NCBI GenBank assembly: GCA_030340625.1
Contig: JAOPHQ010003132.1
Span: 170,001 to 234,000 of the forward strand
Source: Merluccius polli
Lineage: Eukaryota; Chordata; Actinopteri; Gadiformes; Merlucciidae
DNA: 64,000 nucleotides
Direction of reading: 5' to 3'
A model generated the notes under the pieces. That model saw only the letters and a list, made by a program, of their open reading frames with translations, did not search any database and was not told the DNA's origin. Shown here piece by piece: positions 52,106 through 60,733 of the stretch (position 1 is the first letter of the stretch; every line of letters starts with the position of its first letter). The translations under genes were made by a program, and so were the position numbers.

Positions 52106-52110
52106 CCCAG

Positions 52111-52309
52111 CGATCAGCGCGCTGCCCCCGGCTCTGCTGTCGCAGGCCTCGTCTCTGCGGGACCGCGCGGCGTTCCTGCAGTCTGAAACCATGAGGCCGG
52201 CCAACGACCCCAAGGAGCGGGAGCCGGCCCACGTGCGCATGCTCAACGACGTGCTGCGCGACCTGGAGAAGAGCTTCGTGGTCCCGCGCGCCCCCCCCGG
52301 CGTCTACAG
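52111..52309 (+). CDS. naaladl2: NAALADL2 exon (visible exon 4 of 5), start of dimerisation domain
   Basis: The exon is 199 nt, entering in phase 1 and leaving in phase 2. It encodes fragment residues 111-176 plus part of 177. This is the best recognised exon: E-T-M-R-P-A-N-D-P-K-E-R and R-M-L-N-D-V-L-R-D-L-E-K-S-F, then A-P-P-G-V-Y-R at the junction. It corresponds to the start of the transferrin-receptor-like dimerisation domain (PF04253), a helical bundle that pairs two subunits in the family. The exon is strikingly GC-rich (many CTG, CGC and GCG codons) against AT-rich or repeat introns. The acceptor is unusual: a (GT)10 run ends five bases before gcccag and there is no proper pyrimidine tract. 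The donor is gtaacg. Confidence 0.95.
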
Positions 52310-52341
52310 GTAACGCTGCATGTGGGGTACGGGACAGCACA

Positions 52342-52396
52342 CGCATGTGGTGCACCTGCAGCCCACGCGTGTGGTGCACCTGCAGCCCACGCGTGT
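52342..52396. repeat. 24-bp tandem duplication next to a splice donor
   Basis: Unit acgcgtgtggtgcacctgca then gccc, two and a fraction copies, each with a cacctg E-box. Confidence 0.85.
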
Positions 52397-52499
52397 GCTC
52401 ACTGTGTTGCAGAAGGCTACAAAGAAGACGTACATGTCATATTTCCTGCAACATATGCAGGTCAGGTTGACTGGAAGGACCTGCATTAGGAGATTAGGC

Positions 52500-52796
52500 T
52501 CGTCACAACATTGCCTGTTTTTAATTAATTTGCTTAAAGCATACTTTTATTTCACATCTTTTTTGATGCCTGATTTGTAACTGTTGTTTTGTTTTATTTT
52601 TAATGTTATTCTGTTTTGTCTTTCTGCGCACTATTTTATAGTTCTTATCTTTGTTTTTTATCATTGTAACTATATTTTGTATGTTTACTTATCTTTTTTT
52701 TGTTTTATCCTAATGCATTTTGTGAAGCACTTTGTAACCTTGTTTAGATAAGTGCTATACAAATAAAAAGTATTATTATTATTATCAGTGTTATTC
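52500..52796 (+). mobile_element. Retroelement 3' end with ATT tail
   Basis: T-rich sequence leading into gcactttgtaaccttgttta, agtgctatacaaataaa and an (ATT)n tail at 52781-52795. This is the usual 3' end of a non-LTR family that is abundant in fish. Confidence 0.6.
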
Positions 52797-53683
52797 AGTT
52801 GGGGTGTGTGTGTGTTTGTGCGCGCATGCGTGTGTGTGTGTGGAGGAGATATGGCAGTGACCTGTTGTCTAGTCAAACAACTCCAAGCACACACACGCCA
52901 ATATGCTGTGTGTGTGTGTGTGTTGTCTCAGGACAGCCATCCTTTGTTTGAGTGAGCCAACTATGCCAACTCTCACACTGCCAACTTCAACATCCTCATC
53001 TGCTATTTAGCTTTCGTCTCAGCCACTAGATTGCGGGAGGATGAATGGGCTCCCTGCTCCACGTTATTCACAGTTTATGGTGGTAATAGACATGTTAATT
53101 GTCCTCGACTGCCATTAGCAGCCAAGCTAAAATTAGCTGCTCCATCATGCTCAGAACGCATTAGGGCCTAATGGCACTCGTTTATAAAGGATGTTAGCAT
53201 TTCTTCACCGGAGAGGGACAATTAAAATAGGGACGATTGATAGCTTTGGAAAATGTTTACATCTGACACTTTATGTTTACAGTGTCACAACGGCACACAA
53301 TACAAGTGCAGCTACTGCCATGTGTCTATATCTGACCTATATATGTTTACATCACCTATATTTATATTCAGTCGTATATTCAGAGATATCTATATTTACA
53401 TATGTAACTATATAGGATGTGGGGAGAGATTATGAATCTCTCATGTAATAAGGTCATGTAATAAGACACACAGACACATACGTGCACACACACACACTCA
53501 AAACACTTTCACCCTGGTTGACACGCATCAATGTGAAAGTTTGCACATCGTAGTTTACACACTCAAGTTTTGATTTTGTCACCACGCACAATCGTGACAT
53601 CAGTGGATGGGCGTCCCTGTAAAGGCTGTCTTGAAGCCACCACTCTGTCTCTCAATGTTAAAAAAAAGGATGAACACCGGTAC

Positions 53684-53716
53684 TAACTAGTTCACTTGTT
53701 ACTAGTGAACTAGTTA
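53684..53716. repeat. Perfect 13-bp inverted repeat, 7-nt loop
   Basis: taactagttcact (53684-53696) and agtgaactagtta (53704-53716). Confidence 0.92.
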
Positions 53717-54779
53717 CTAAATCACTCTTTGTTTTACAGCACTGTAAATAGTTTGAAAAGGTTTCCTTTATTCCTTATTCACCCTCCCTACAGGTTCAGA
53801 TGGCTGTGATCATTTGAAAAATAAGACACACCTATTGTTTTTATTTTTTTCTTACGATGTATTATGTAATCCCACTGTACTGACTGTACTGCAATATATA
53901 TATTTATATAGACGCATACACACTGCAGAGGCAGGGTCTTGGAGAGGGAGGTCTTGACCTATTTTACTGCCCCGCCTGCGCAGGTGAAGGTTGCAGCGCG
54001 GTCCCTGCAGGGCAGGGTCGTAACAGATGAAGAATCGCTCTATTTACTCCCTAAGACTCTCCGTTCAGCCGCTTTAGGAGAAATCAATGCTCTTTGTCAA
54101 GAAGTCCCAGAGAAGAACAACGCACCTCGGTCTCCACAGTTGTGACCTACAAATGACTGCTCTGCCGTGCGAAGCGCACACAGTCCTGTGTGTGTCTGCA
54201 CTGTTTTACAGTTATGTTTATTTGTTTTGTGTCATTTTTCCTCTGTGTGCGTGTGTGTTTTGTTTTACAGTACTGTTTTTTTTTTCACGTGCGTGTGTGT
54301 GTTTGCGTGTCTGCTGAACTGTATGGGGTGGCACTGAAATGAAGGTAAAAGGAGAGGCCCAGAGTTTTTGGTAGCAATAATTCACACACTGCACTTTATG
54401 CTTCTGTGAACTGTTTGTGACAGAAGATAAAACAGAGGACAAAACTATTCTTTTTATTTTTTATGCATGTGTCCTTGTTTTTGGTGCCGCTATTGACCCT
54501 GCCTTGCTACTGTGAGTTATGTGGACCGTAAATCTCCTTTTCAACGGCCGCTGTCCATTTCCAATCCGTCAGAATATTTTCTTGTTATTCTAACATGAAA
54601 TATTTCTCCAGCCTAATACCTAAACTCACATAGTGGTTTATCACAGTTTGCTTTTCTGATTGACATTTGTTCCGGCTGATAAATTCTGTGCAAAGTGTAA
54701 ACAGAAAATGTGGAATTGCTTGTTTCTGACACTGGACACTAAAGCTGCAGTGTATTTCCTGTCCCCATCTGTCCTATAG

Positions 54780-55020
54780 GAACCTCTTGTATAGCCTTCC
54801 CGGGAAGACGCTCCAGTTCTCAACACTCAGGTTCCCCCAGGAGGATGCGGGCGCCGCGGAGGGGATCGAGCGGAGCGCCGCGCGGGAAGTACCTCCGCTT
54901 CGCGGCGCCTATGACAACCAATCGCTGTCTCTTATCCTGGCCGCCGTGCGGTCGGCCGAGAAGCTGGTTTGCTTTGGCCTCGGGCTGTTTGACGATAATA
55001 ACACCGGCGACAGGAAATAG
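54780..55020 (+). CDS. naaladl2: NAALADL2 terminal exon with stop codon
   Basis: This final coding exon is 241 nt. The first base completes the split arginine codon, followed by N-L-L-Y-S-L-P-G-K-T, which matches the conserved Y-R-N-I-L-Y start of this exon in NAALADL2. It ends in TAG at 55018-55020 and encodes fragment residues 177-256. The middle (G-A-A-E-G-I-E-R-S-A-A-R-E-V-P-P-L-R-G) is GC- and CpG-rich and looks longer and more basic than my recollection of the mammalian sequence. The last helix (L-I-L-A-A-V-R-S-A-E-K-L) and the tail G-L-G-L-F-D resemble the mammalian C-terminus. The acceptor is tcctatag. Confidence 0.93.
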
Positions 55021-56420
55021 CCGCACAACCCTCGGTTGGCGTTAAAGAAATGGGCTGCTCAAAGAAAGTGGAAAAAAAGAAAGTGAAATATTTCAAATGG
55101 ATCCTCCATACGGCCCCCAGTAGAGGAATGAGGCGTCACAGTTGTTCCCCCGATCCTACGAAGGCTTTTATTATGGTATGAATGATAATGAGTATGATAT
55201 TAATTATCATCATTTACCCAACCATGTACTATTGTAACTACCAAGCTGTACGTCCCTGTACAGCAACAGCCACATACCAAATGTCATTTGGGGGGGGGGG
55301 GGGGGGCGGATGAAAAGACAATTGAAATAATTGAATAATTAATGTTGCTACAATCGTGCTTTAATGTACCCATGGGAATTGCAATGTGACCCCAGCACCA
55401 CTAAGGCAGCTCTGCTAATACTAATAATCATGATTCTCCTATTGAACAAAAACGGACAAACTGTATTCCTGCCGTCTGGCTGCAGCATGAAGAACAGAAG
55501 AAGAAAAGACTTTATGAAGAGCGTTTGGCAATCAGGACAAAGAAAAAACACGATCCCATCGGTGCTTGAGTCGGCATTAAGCGAGGTCAAGACACAAGTG
55601 AAGCATAATTTGCATTGCATTTAAGGGGAATTGGTAAGCATTACAGTACAAACAGCCCCAGCTGGCTAAGTTTATTATGCCTTCCGCACTGTTGGTCAAT
55701 TTCTCTCTTCATCTCCACTTACATCTTGCTTTTTCTGCATCGCTCTTTCCTCCACCCTCTCATGCCGAATTTGTGTTTGTCTTCCTCTCCTCCCATGCGG
55801 TCTTGGTGTGTGTTTGTGCTAGTGATGCAGCTTTGTTCATCACACACCAATACAACACGCAGACAACCCCCCCCCCCCCCCTTTATTTGCTTACATTTAG
55901 TTTTTTGTCTCCATGTGTTCTAATAAGTGGAAATAATCAGTGGTTTCCCTTCTCCACAGAAATCGCAATCGCAATCTCACTCATCTATTTGAACAAGAAT
56001 AGCTGTCTTAGCTGTCGGTCTTATAGGATAATTCAGTTATTTAAGTATTTATTTTAAATGATGAAGTCTGTGTAATTATCTTTTTTTGAAGGACCAAAAG
56101 CAACATACACATAAAACATGTGTGTGATTTAGTTTCACTATTGTTAAAAACTGATATTTTCTATATAGCTAGGCTTGCAGAATGAGACGTACGTATGCTT
56201 TGTACTGAAGCCGCTCTGACAGATGAAGTCAATAGGCGGCGATAAGCAGGATCAAACAATTGTCACTTTTGGACAATTTCATGTTTGGCTTTTTCTTTTG
56301 TCCTTAGTGAATGTTTTCATAGTGTACAGATAATGGAGGTCCCTCTATTCGACCATCTTAGTTCAACCAACCAAACAATAAAACATAAACCGCACCAAAT
56401 AAAGTGTAAAGTGTGGTTGG
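55021..56420 (+). other. naaladl2: Probable NAALADL2 3' UTR
   Basis: This is non-coding sequence after the TAG stop, AT-rich overall, with a G run at about 55291-55307 and a C run near 55868. Two AATAAA signals occur at 56377-56382 and 56398-56403. The second is followed within 10-30 bases by a GT-rich stretch, as expected for a cleavage site. The UTR end is inferred; no transcript evidence is available. A further AATAAA at 57719-57724 lies inside the next gene's promoter region and is less likely. Confidence 0.4.
56398..56403 (+). terminator. Candidate polyadenylation signal AATAAA for NAALADL2
   Basis: A canonical hexamer on the coding strand, 1.38 kb after the stop codon, followed by a GT-rich downstream element (gtgtaaagtgtggttggg). 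A second hexamer lies 21 bases upstream. The choice between them is inference. Confidence 0.4.
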
Positions 56421-57239
56421 GGATTTCTACTTTTACATGGCAGCCCACTGGGCAAGTAGAGAAGTAGTGATGTGTAGATAGTACTGTTAACCTTCATTCA
56501 CACATCTGACAAAACGTGTGAGAAGGGAGAATGTTATCAGTTAAAAAATGATGTGTTTTTCTACCACTTTGCATGACTTGAATTAGTTTAAGACCAATTG
56601 TAAAGCATCCCCTTATGTTATGAATGTATTTATCGCCTTTGCATTTATTGCACACACTTTCGTTGTGTTGCAATTTCTGTTGCAAGGTAATCTGTTAAAT
56701 CTTTCAATCAATCAATTTTATGATTTTTGTATCCCATTGTCATGTACAGATAATAGTAGCATGCTTTTTACCTATTATTATTAATAGTCGTAGTATAGTA
56801 CGACTGTGTTTCAATTTGAAGCATGCCCTTCCTTTGTGTAATAGTAGTAACTGGTACTTTGGGTTTACCGTCTGAGACACGGTGGTTGAAGGTTGTCTCC
56901 ATGAATAGAGGATGAATGAATGAACTATCGGCCTGTTTGTATCTGCTGTGGGTTTCTGTTCACCTGGAGAAGCACAGGTTTGCGTAGGTCATGTGATGTG
57001 CCTTTCTTAAGTATGTTATAAGCATGTAGAGTAGCGATGTCACAGGTTTCACTTCAACCACACACTTTAACTGCAACACGCTGCACCACATTGTAAGCAG
57101 CACTAACAAGACAGTATAACACGCCAACGCATTGGATTGGGCAGAGCATGTTTTTTAGGGTTTAAGGCAAAAGGCTTTCACAGTTCCTATCTGGTTTTTA
57201 AAATGTATAGACTTAGTTACTTAGTTGATTCATTCATTA
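56421..57239. other. Intergenic DNA between NAALADL2 and the transporter gene
   Basis: This is AT-rich DNA with no recognised gene, RNA or repeat element. Only short simple runs are seen. The genes are head to tail and less than 3 kb apart from stop codon to start codon. Confidence 0.5.
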
Positions 57240-57401
57240 GTCAATCTACTACCGCTATTAAACGTCTAAAAATTACGCCGCACCGCCGGAGCTGTGACAA
57301 CGCCGTTAGCGTGGGCTCAGCGGCCCGTTTTTCAAGGCGGTCGGTTGATGTTTAACTTCTCGACCGAGTCGACTCATGTCGCCCTGAATCAGGCCGCCGT
57401 G

Positions 57402-57451
57402 TGACCTCAGTGTGACCTGCGAGTGACCTCCGTGTGACCTCCGTGTGACAC
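57402..57451 (-). promoter_or_regulatory. DR5 array of nuclear-receptor half-sites
   Basis: TGACCT occurs at 57402, 57413, 57424 and 57435, each separated by exactly five bases, with a degenerate fifth copy (TGACAC) at 57446. On the minus strand these are AGGTCA direct repeats with 5-bp spacing, the classic geometry for RAR/RXR. The array lies about 0.5 kb upstream of the transporter start codon. It could also be a chance 11-bp tandem repeat. Confidence 0.55.
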
Positions 57452-57922
57452 TCGGACACATAGGAGAGGATGAAAAGTGGCTCTGGGAAGAGACGTGTGG
57501 GCGGCGATGACCTTTTTGACTTTTGTACACACCGAAATCGCCGTCACGCGCGCGTAGCGACTGCCCGGTCGACGGCGATGAACGGCGGACATTATGGGAT
57601 GTCGTGGGAACTCGGGGTCAGTAAGGCCATAGCGTAGCCCGCCCACATGCCGCACACCGTTTAGCAAGCCAGTCTGCTTCCACTTTTGTATTTCCATGAG
57701 CTCATAACATGATGTCACAATAAAATATACTTTCTTGGTTTTCAACGGCGTCCAGTTTTATCTCTTTATTTCTGACCTGCTTCCTCCTCCATCTTCAGCA
57801 GCCAGCCTCTCCTCTGGCGGAGGCGCGCGGCCGCGACCGCCTCCGCCGGACCGTACCGTTGCGCGTTCACGTGTCGTCGTGTGATGGAGGGGAGGGGGAG
57901 GGGGGTTAAAAAAAAAAAAAAG

Positions 57923-58058
57923 ATGGCGACTGGTGCGTCGGAGATAACGGCCCACACAAACCGCGGCCCCGGCGACGGTCTCAGCACCATGTCCCCCAGA
58001 GCGACCCGGAAGCACCGGGACGGGACCTGGAGACCCAGACTGGTGTACCTGCAGTGCT
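57923..58058 (+). CDS. Transporter exon 1, start codon and cytosolic N-terminus
   Basis: ATG at 57923 has a good Kozak context (A at -3, G at +4) and opens M-A-T-G-A-S-E-I-T. The exon is 136 nt and ends in phase 1 at a strong donor (gtgagtaag). It encodes residues 1-45 with several basic residues (R-A-T-R-K-H-R-D) just before the first membrane segment, consistent with a cytosolic N-terminus. An in-frame ATG at 57884, also in fair context, would add 13 residues including a run of five lysines encoded by a poly-A tract. I preferred 57923 because the added part is low complexity. Confidence 0.75.
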
Positions 58059-58276
58059 GTGAGTAAGGAGGAGGACGACGACGACGACAATCATGTTGTT
58101 GTTGTTGTTGTTGTTGTGGTCGTCTCCCAACGGTTTTATCATCTCCCGCCGGGTTTTATTTTCCTTTCCTTTTTTAACATACATGACGGTTAACATACAT
58201 GACGACGAGGGGGGGGAAGAAAAAAACCCGCCTACCGTTTATCCGTGTCGGCCATTAGTAGACGTATGGGGACGAG

Positions 58277-58345
58277 CATGATGATGATGATGATGGTGCG
58301 GTGATGATGATGATGATGATGGTACGGTGATGATGATGGTGCGAT
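58277..58345. repeat. GATGAT-type trinucleotide tract
   Basis: (ATG)n runs broken by gtgcggtg and gtacggtg. Confidence 0.9.
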
Positions 58346-58479
58346 GGTGGTTAAGGAAGGCGAGCGCGAGGAGTGTGTGTGTGTGTGGTGGGGGGGAGAG
58401 TGGGGAGAGAGAAAAAAAAAGCCCGCCACGAATGGCGTCATGCGGCGCGCGCGCGGGGATGATGCGACGAGCCGTCCCC

Positions 58480-58487
58480 TGACGTCA
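58480..58487. promoter_or_regulatory. Full palindromic CRE (TGACGTCA)
   Basis: A perfect 8-bp CREB/ATF site in the first intron of the transporter gene, about 420 bp past exon 1 and at the edge of the CpG-rich region. Functional status is inference. Confidence 0.4.
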
Positions 58488-58595
58488 ATACAACGTTATA
58501 ATTAATTATTTTAAGTATAGTATATATTATAAGTATGTAACGGAGTGTCCTTTCGACGACAACACACATAATCCGCTCTTGCTAGCTGGTCAGTG

Positions 58596-59382
58596 TTAGC
58601 TCCCAGGTTCGTTATAAACCGTTAGACCCCGGGTTCGTTATAAACCGTTAGACCCCGGGTTCGTTATAAACCGTTAGACCCCGGGTTCGTTATAAACCGT
58701 TAGCCCCCAGGTTCGTTATAAACCGTTAGCCCCCGGAGTCGTTATAAACCGTTAGCCCCCAGGTTCGTTATAAACCGTTAGACCCCGGGTTCGTTATAAA
58801 CCGTTAGCCCCCCGGAGTCGTTATAAACCGTTAGCCCCCAGGTTCGTTATAAACCGTTAGACCCCGGGTTCGTTATAAACCGTTAGACCCCGGTTCGTTA
58901 TAAACCGTTAGACCCCGGGTTCGTTATAAACCGTTAGCCCCCAGGTTCGTTATAAACCGTTAGCCCCCGGAGTCGTTATAAACCGTTAGCCCCCAGGTTC
59001 GTTATAAACCGTTAGCCCCCATGTTCGTTATAAACCGTTAGCCCCCAGGTTCGTTATAAACCGTTAGCCCCCAGGTTCGTTATAAACCGTTAGCCCCCGG
59101 AGTCGTTATAAACCGTTAGCCCCCAGGTTCGTTATAAACCGTTAGCCCCCATGTTCGTTATAAACCGTTAGCCCCCAGGTTCGTTATAAACCGTTAGCCC
59201 CCAGGTTCGTTATAAACCGTTAGCCCCCATGTTCGTTATAAACCGTTAGCCCCCAGGTTCGTTATAAACCGTTAGCCCCCAGGTTTGTTATAAACCGTTA
59301 GCCCCCAGGTTCGTTATAAACCGTTAGCCCCCAGGTTCGTTATAAACCGTTAGCCCCCAGGTTCGTTATAAACCGTTATAAC
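58596..59382. repeat. 26-bp minisatellite, 30 copies, with higher-order structure
   Basis: The unit is gttcgttataaaccgttag followed by ccccca g or accccgg variants. I count 30 copies of aaccgtta. Junction variants (aggttcg, ggagtcg, atgttcg, gggttcg) recur in ordered blocks. Confidence 0.97.
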
Positions 59383-59468
59383 TGTTATGGGTGGACCTAG
59401 CTTGTTGCCCTGTTGCTAGTTCAGCGTCACACGTGTTTTTTTTTTTAAGGGAGACATGTCCCCTTGGA

Positions 59469-59836
59469 CTGAGACCACTAAGGGACGGAGACCACTAGTG
59501 AGGGACCGAGACCACTAGTGAGGGACCGAGACCACTAGTGAGGGACCCAGACCACTAGTGAAGGACCCAGACCACTAGTGAGGGACCCAGACCACTAGTG
59601 AGGGACGGAGACCACTAGTGAGGGACCCAGACCACTGGTGAGGGACGGAGACCACTGGTGAGGGACGGAGACCACTGGTGAGGGACCCAGACCACTGGTG
59701 AGGGACCGAGACCACTAGTGAGGGACGGAGACCACTAGTGAGGGACCCAGACCACTAGTGAGGGACCCAGACCACTGGTGAGGGACGGAGACCACTAGTG
59801 AGGGACCCAGACCACTGGTGAGGGACGGAGACCACT
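59469..59836. repeat. 20-bp minisatellite, 19 copies
   Basis: Unit agggaccgagaccactagtg with ccgag/cggag/cccag and actagt/actggt variants, in a strict 20-base period. Confidence 0.97.
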
Positions 59837-60163
59837 CGCACGCGTTGTACATACATGTCGTTGGAAGACTTAGACACACGCAATATAATGTGTATATCTG
59901 TCGATATGTCTATATATGTCTGTCTGTCTGTCTGTCTGTGTCTCGGTGGGTGGGTGCGAGGGGAATTTTATCAGAAAATGCTGAAGCAGGAACGGGCTGA
60001 TAAGAGATGACAGGTTAATTCCTGTGATGATGGGAGTCGCGTCGAGCCTCGGTGATGGATCTGAAGGCGAGGGAGAAGTGAACGTTTATCAATACAGTCG
60101 CTAACATGTGGGAGACTGACTGGTTCTCTAGTGGTTCTCCATTTGTTAACAGAGAGAGAGAGA

Positions 60164-60183
60164 GGGGGGGGGGGGGGGGGGGG
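60164..60183. repeat. (G)20 run
   Basis: Uninterrupted G run after a GA tract. Confidence 0.95.
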
Positions 60184-60424
60184 CGGTGTGCAATGTCATC
60201 ACAAGGGATCCTCTCCGGGGAAGTGTTGGGATTGGGAAATACATTTGCTTTGTGAATATAGCGTGTCATTTTGCCCAATGAGAAATGTCTAATGGAAGAG
60301 GTCTTCATTATTAAAGATTAAAAAAACAAACCATTGAGGACTTAAAGTAGTTGGATGACGGCGTTGAGGCCAGAACAAGCGAGCCTGTTTTACTGATGTG
60401 TTTGTTTGAATTCTTTGTCCTCAG

Positions 60425-60466
60425 ATTTCTTGAGCATTGCAACGATACTGGGGACCGGCATCCTAG
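60425..60466 (+). CDS. Transporter exon 2, first membrane segment
   Basis: A small 42-nt exon, phase 1 at both ends, with acceptor cctcag and a perfect donor gtaagt. It encodes Y/F-L-S-I-A-T-I-L-G-T-G-I-L and the first base of the next glycine. This is the first transmembrane helix up to its glycine break, the most diagnostic motif of the Aa_trans family. It is too short to be found as an ORF; I placed it by motif and splice phase. Confidence 0.85.
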
Positions 60467-60657
60467 GTAAGTACTGACCTTACTAAGACTCCCTTACTAG
60501 TGAATCATGACACATTGTTTTGTGTGTGTGTGTGTGTGTGTGTGTTTGTCACTGGATGTCGTTTGTGTTTTGCTGAAGAAGAGCAAAGAAATTGTAAAGT
60601 AATGTAGATGTATAACTACTGTACGACAGATAATGAAACCCTGCTAACTAAATTTGA

Positions 60658-60733
<76 letters not shown>

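Larger units (their letters stand above)
43573..52110. other. NAALADL2 intron (8.5 kb)
   Basis: No exon is supported. Contains GT and CA microsatellites (43955, 46985, 49078, 49457, 50674), a possible non-LTR fragment (44735-45300), a MITE-like element (46077-46457), a C run (46965-46985) and an X-box-like motif (49740-49753). The 46680-46830 stretch is CpG-rich and unique. Confidence 0.75.
52310..54779. other. NAALADL2 last intron (2.5 kb)
   Basis: Contains a 24-bp tandem duplication (52342-52396), a retroelement 3' end (52500-52796), short GT tracts and a 13-bp hairpin (53684-53716). No exon seen. Confidence 0.75.
57240..58480 (+). promoter_or_regulatory. CpG-rich promoter region of the transporter gene
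   Basis: CpG dinucleotides become frequent from about 57270 (tacgccgcaccgccgg) and remain so through 58480, unlike the CpG-poor DNA on either side. The region covers the first exon, a nuclear-receptor half-site array (57402-57451), GC-rich blocks at 57540-57600 and 57815-57870, and a palindromic CRE just past the exon (58480-58487). No convincing TATA box was seen, so a CpG-island type start is likely. The transcription start is not determined. Confidence 0.6.
58059..60424. other. Transporter intron 1 (2.4 kb)
   Basis: Made up largely of tandem DNA: GTT (58095-58115), ATG/GATG (58277-58345), the 26-bp array (58596-59382), the 20-bp array (59469-59836), a tctg array (59920-59939) and a G run (60164-60183). 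Confidence 0.8.

Noticed and set aside
52812..52824. NRF1-like gcgcgcatgcg motif
   Set aside because: Sits in GT/GC simple sequence where such matches arise easily.
57719..57724. AATAAA as the NAALADL2 polyadenylation signal
   Set aside because: Lies inside the next gene's CpG-rich promoter region; a better-placed signal with a GT-rich follower exists at 56398.
58596..59836. Regular repeats suggesting a CRISPR array
   Set aside because: Units are directly adjacent with no unique spacers, no cas genes, and the setting is a eukaryotic intron.
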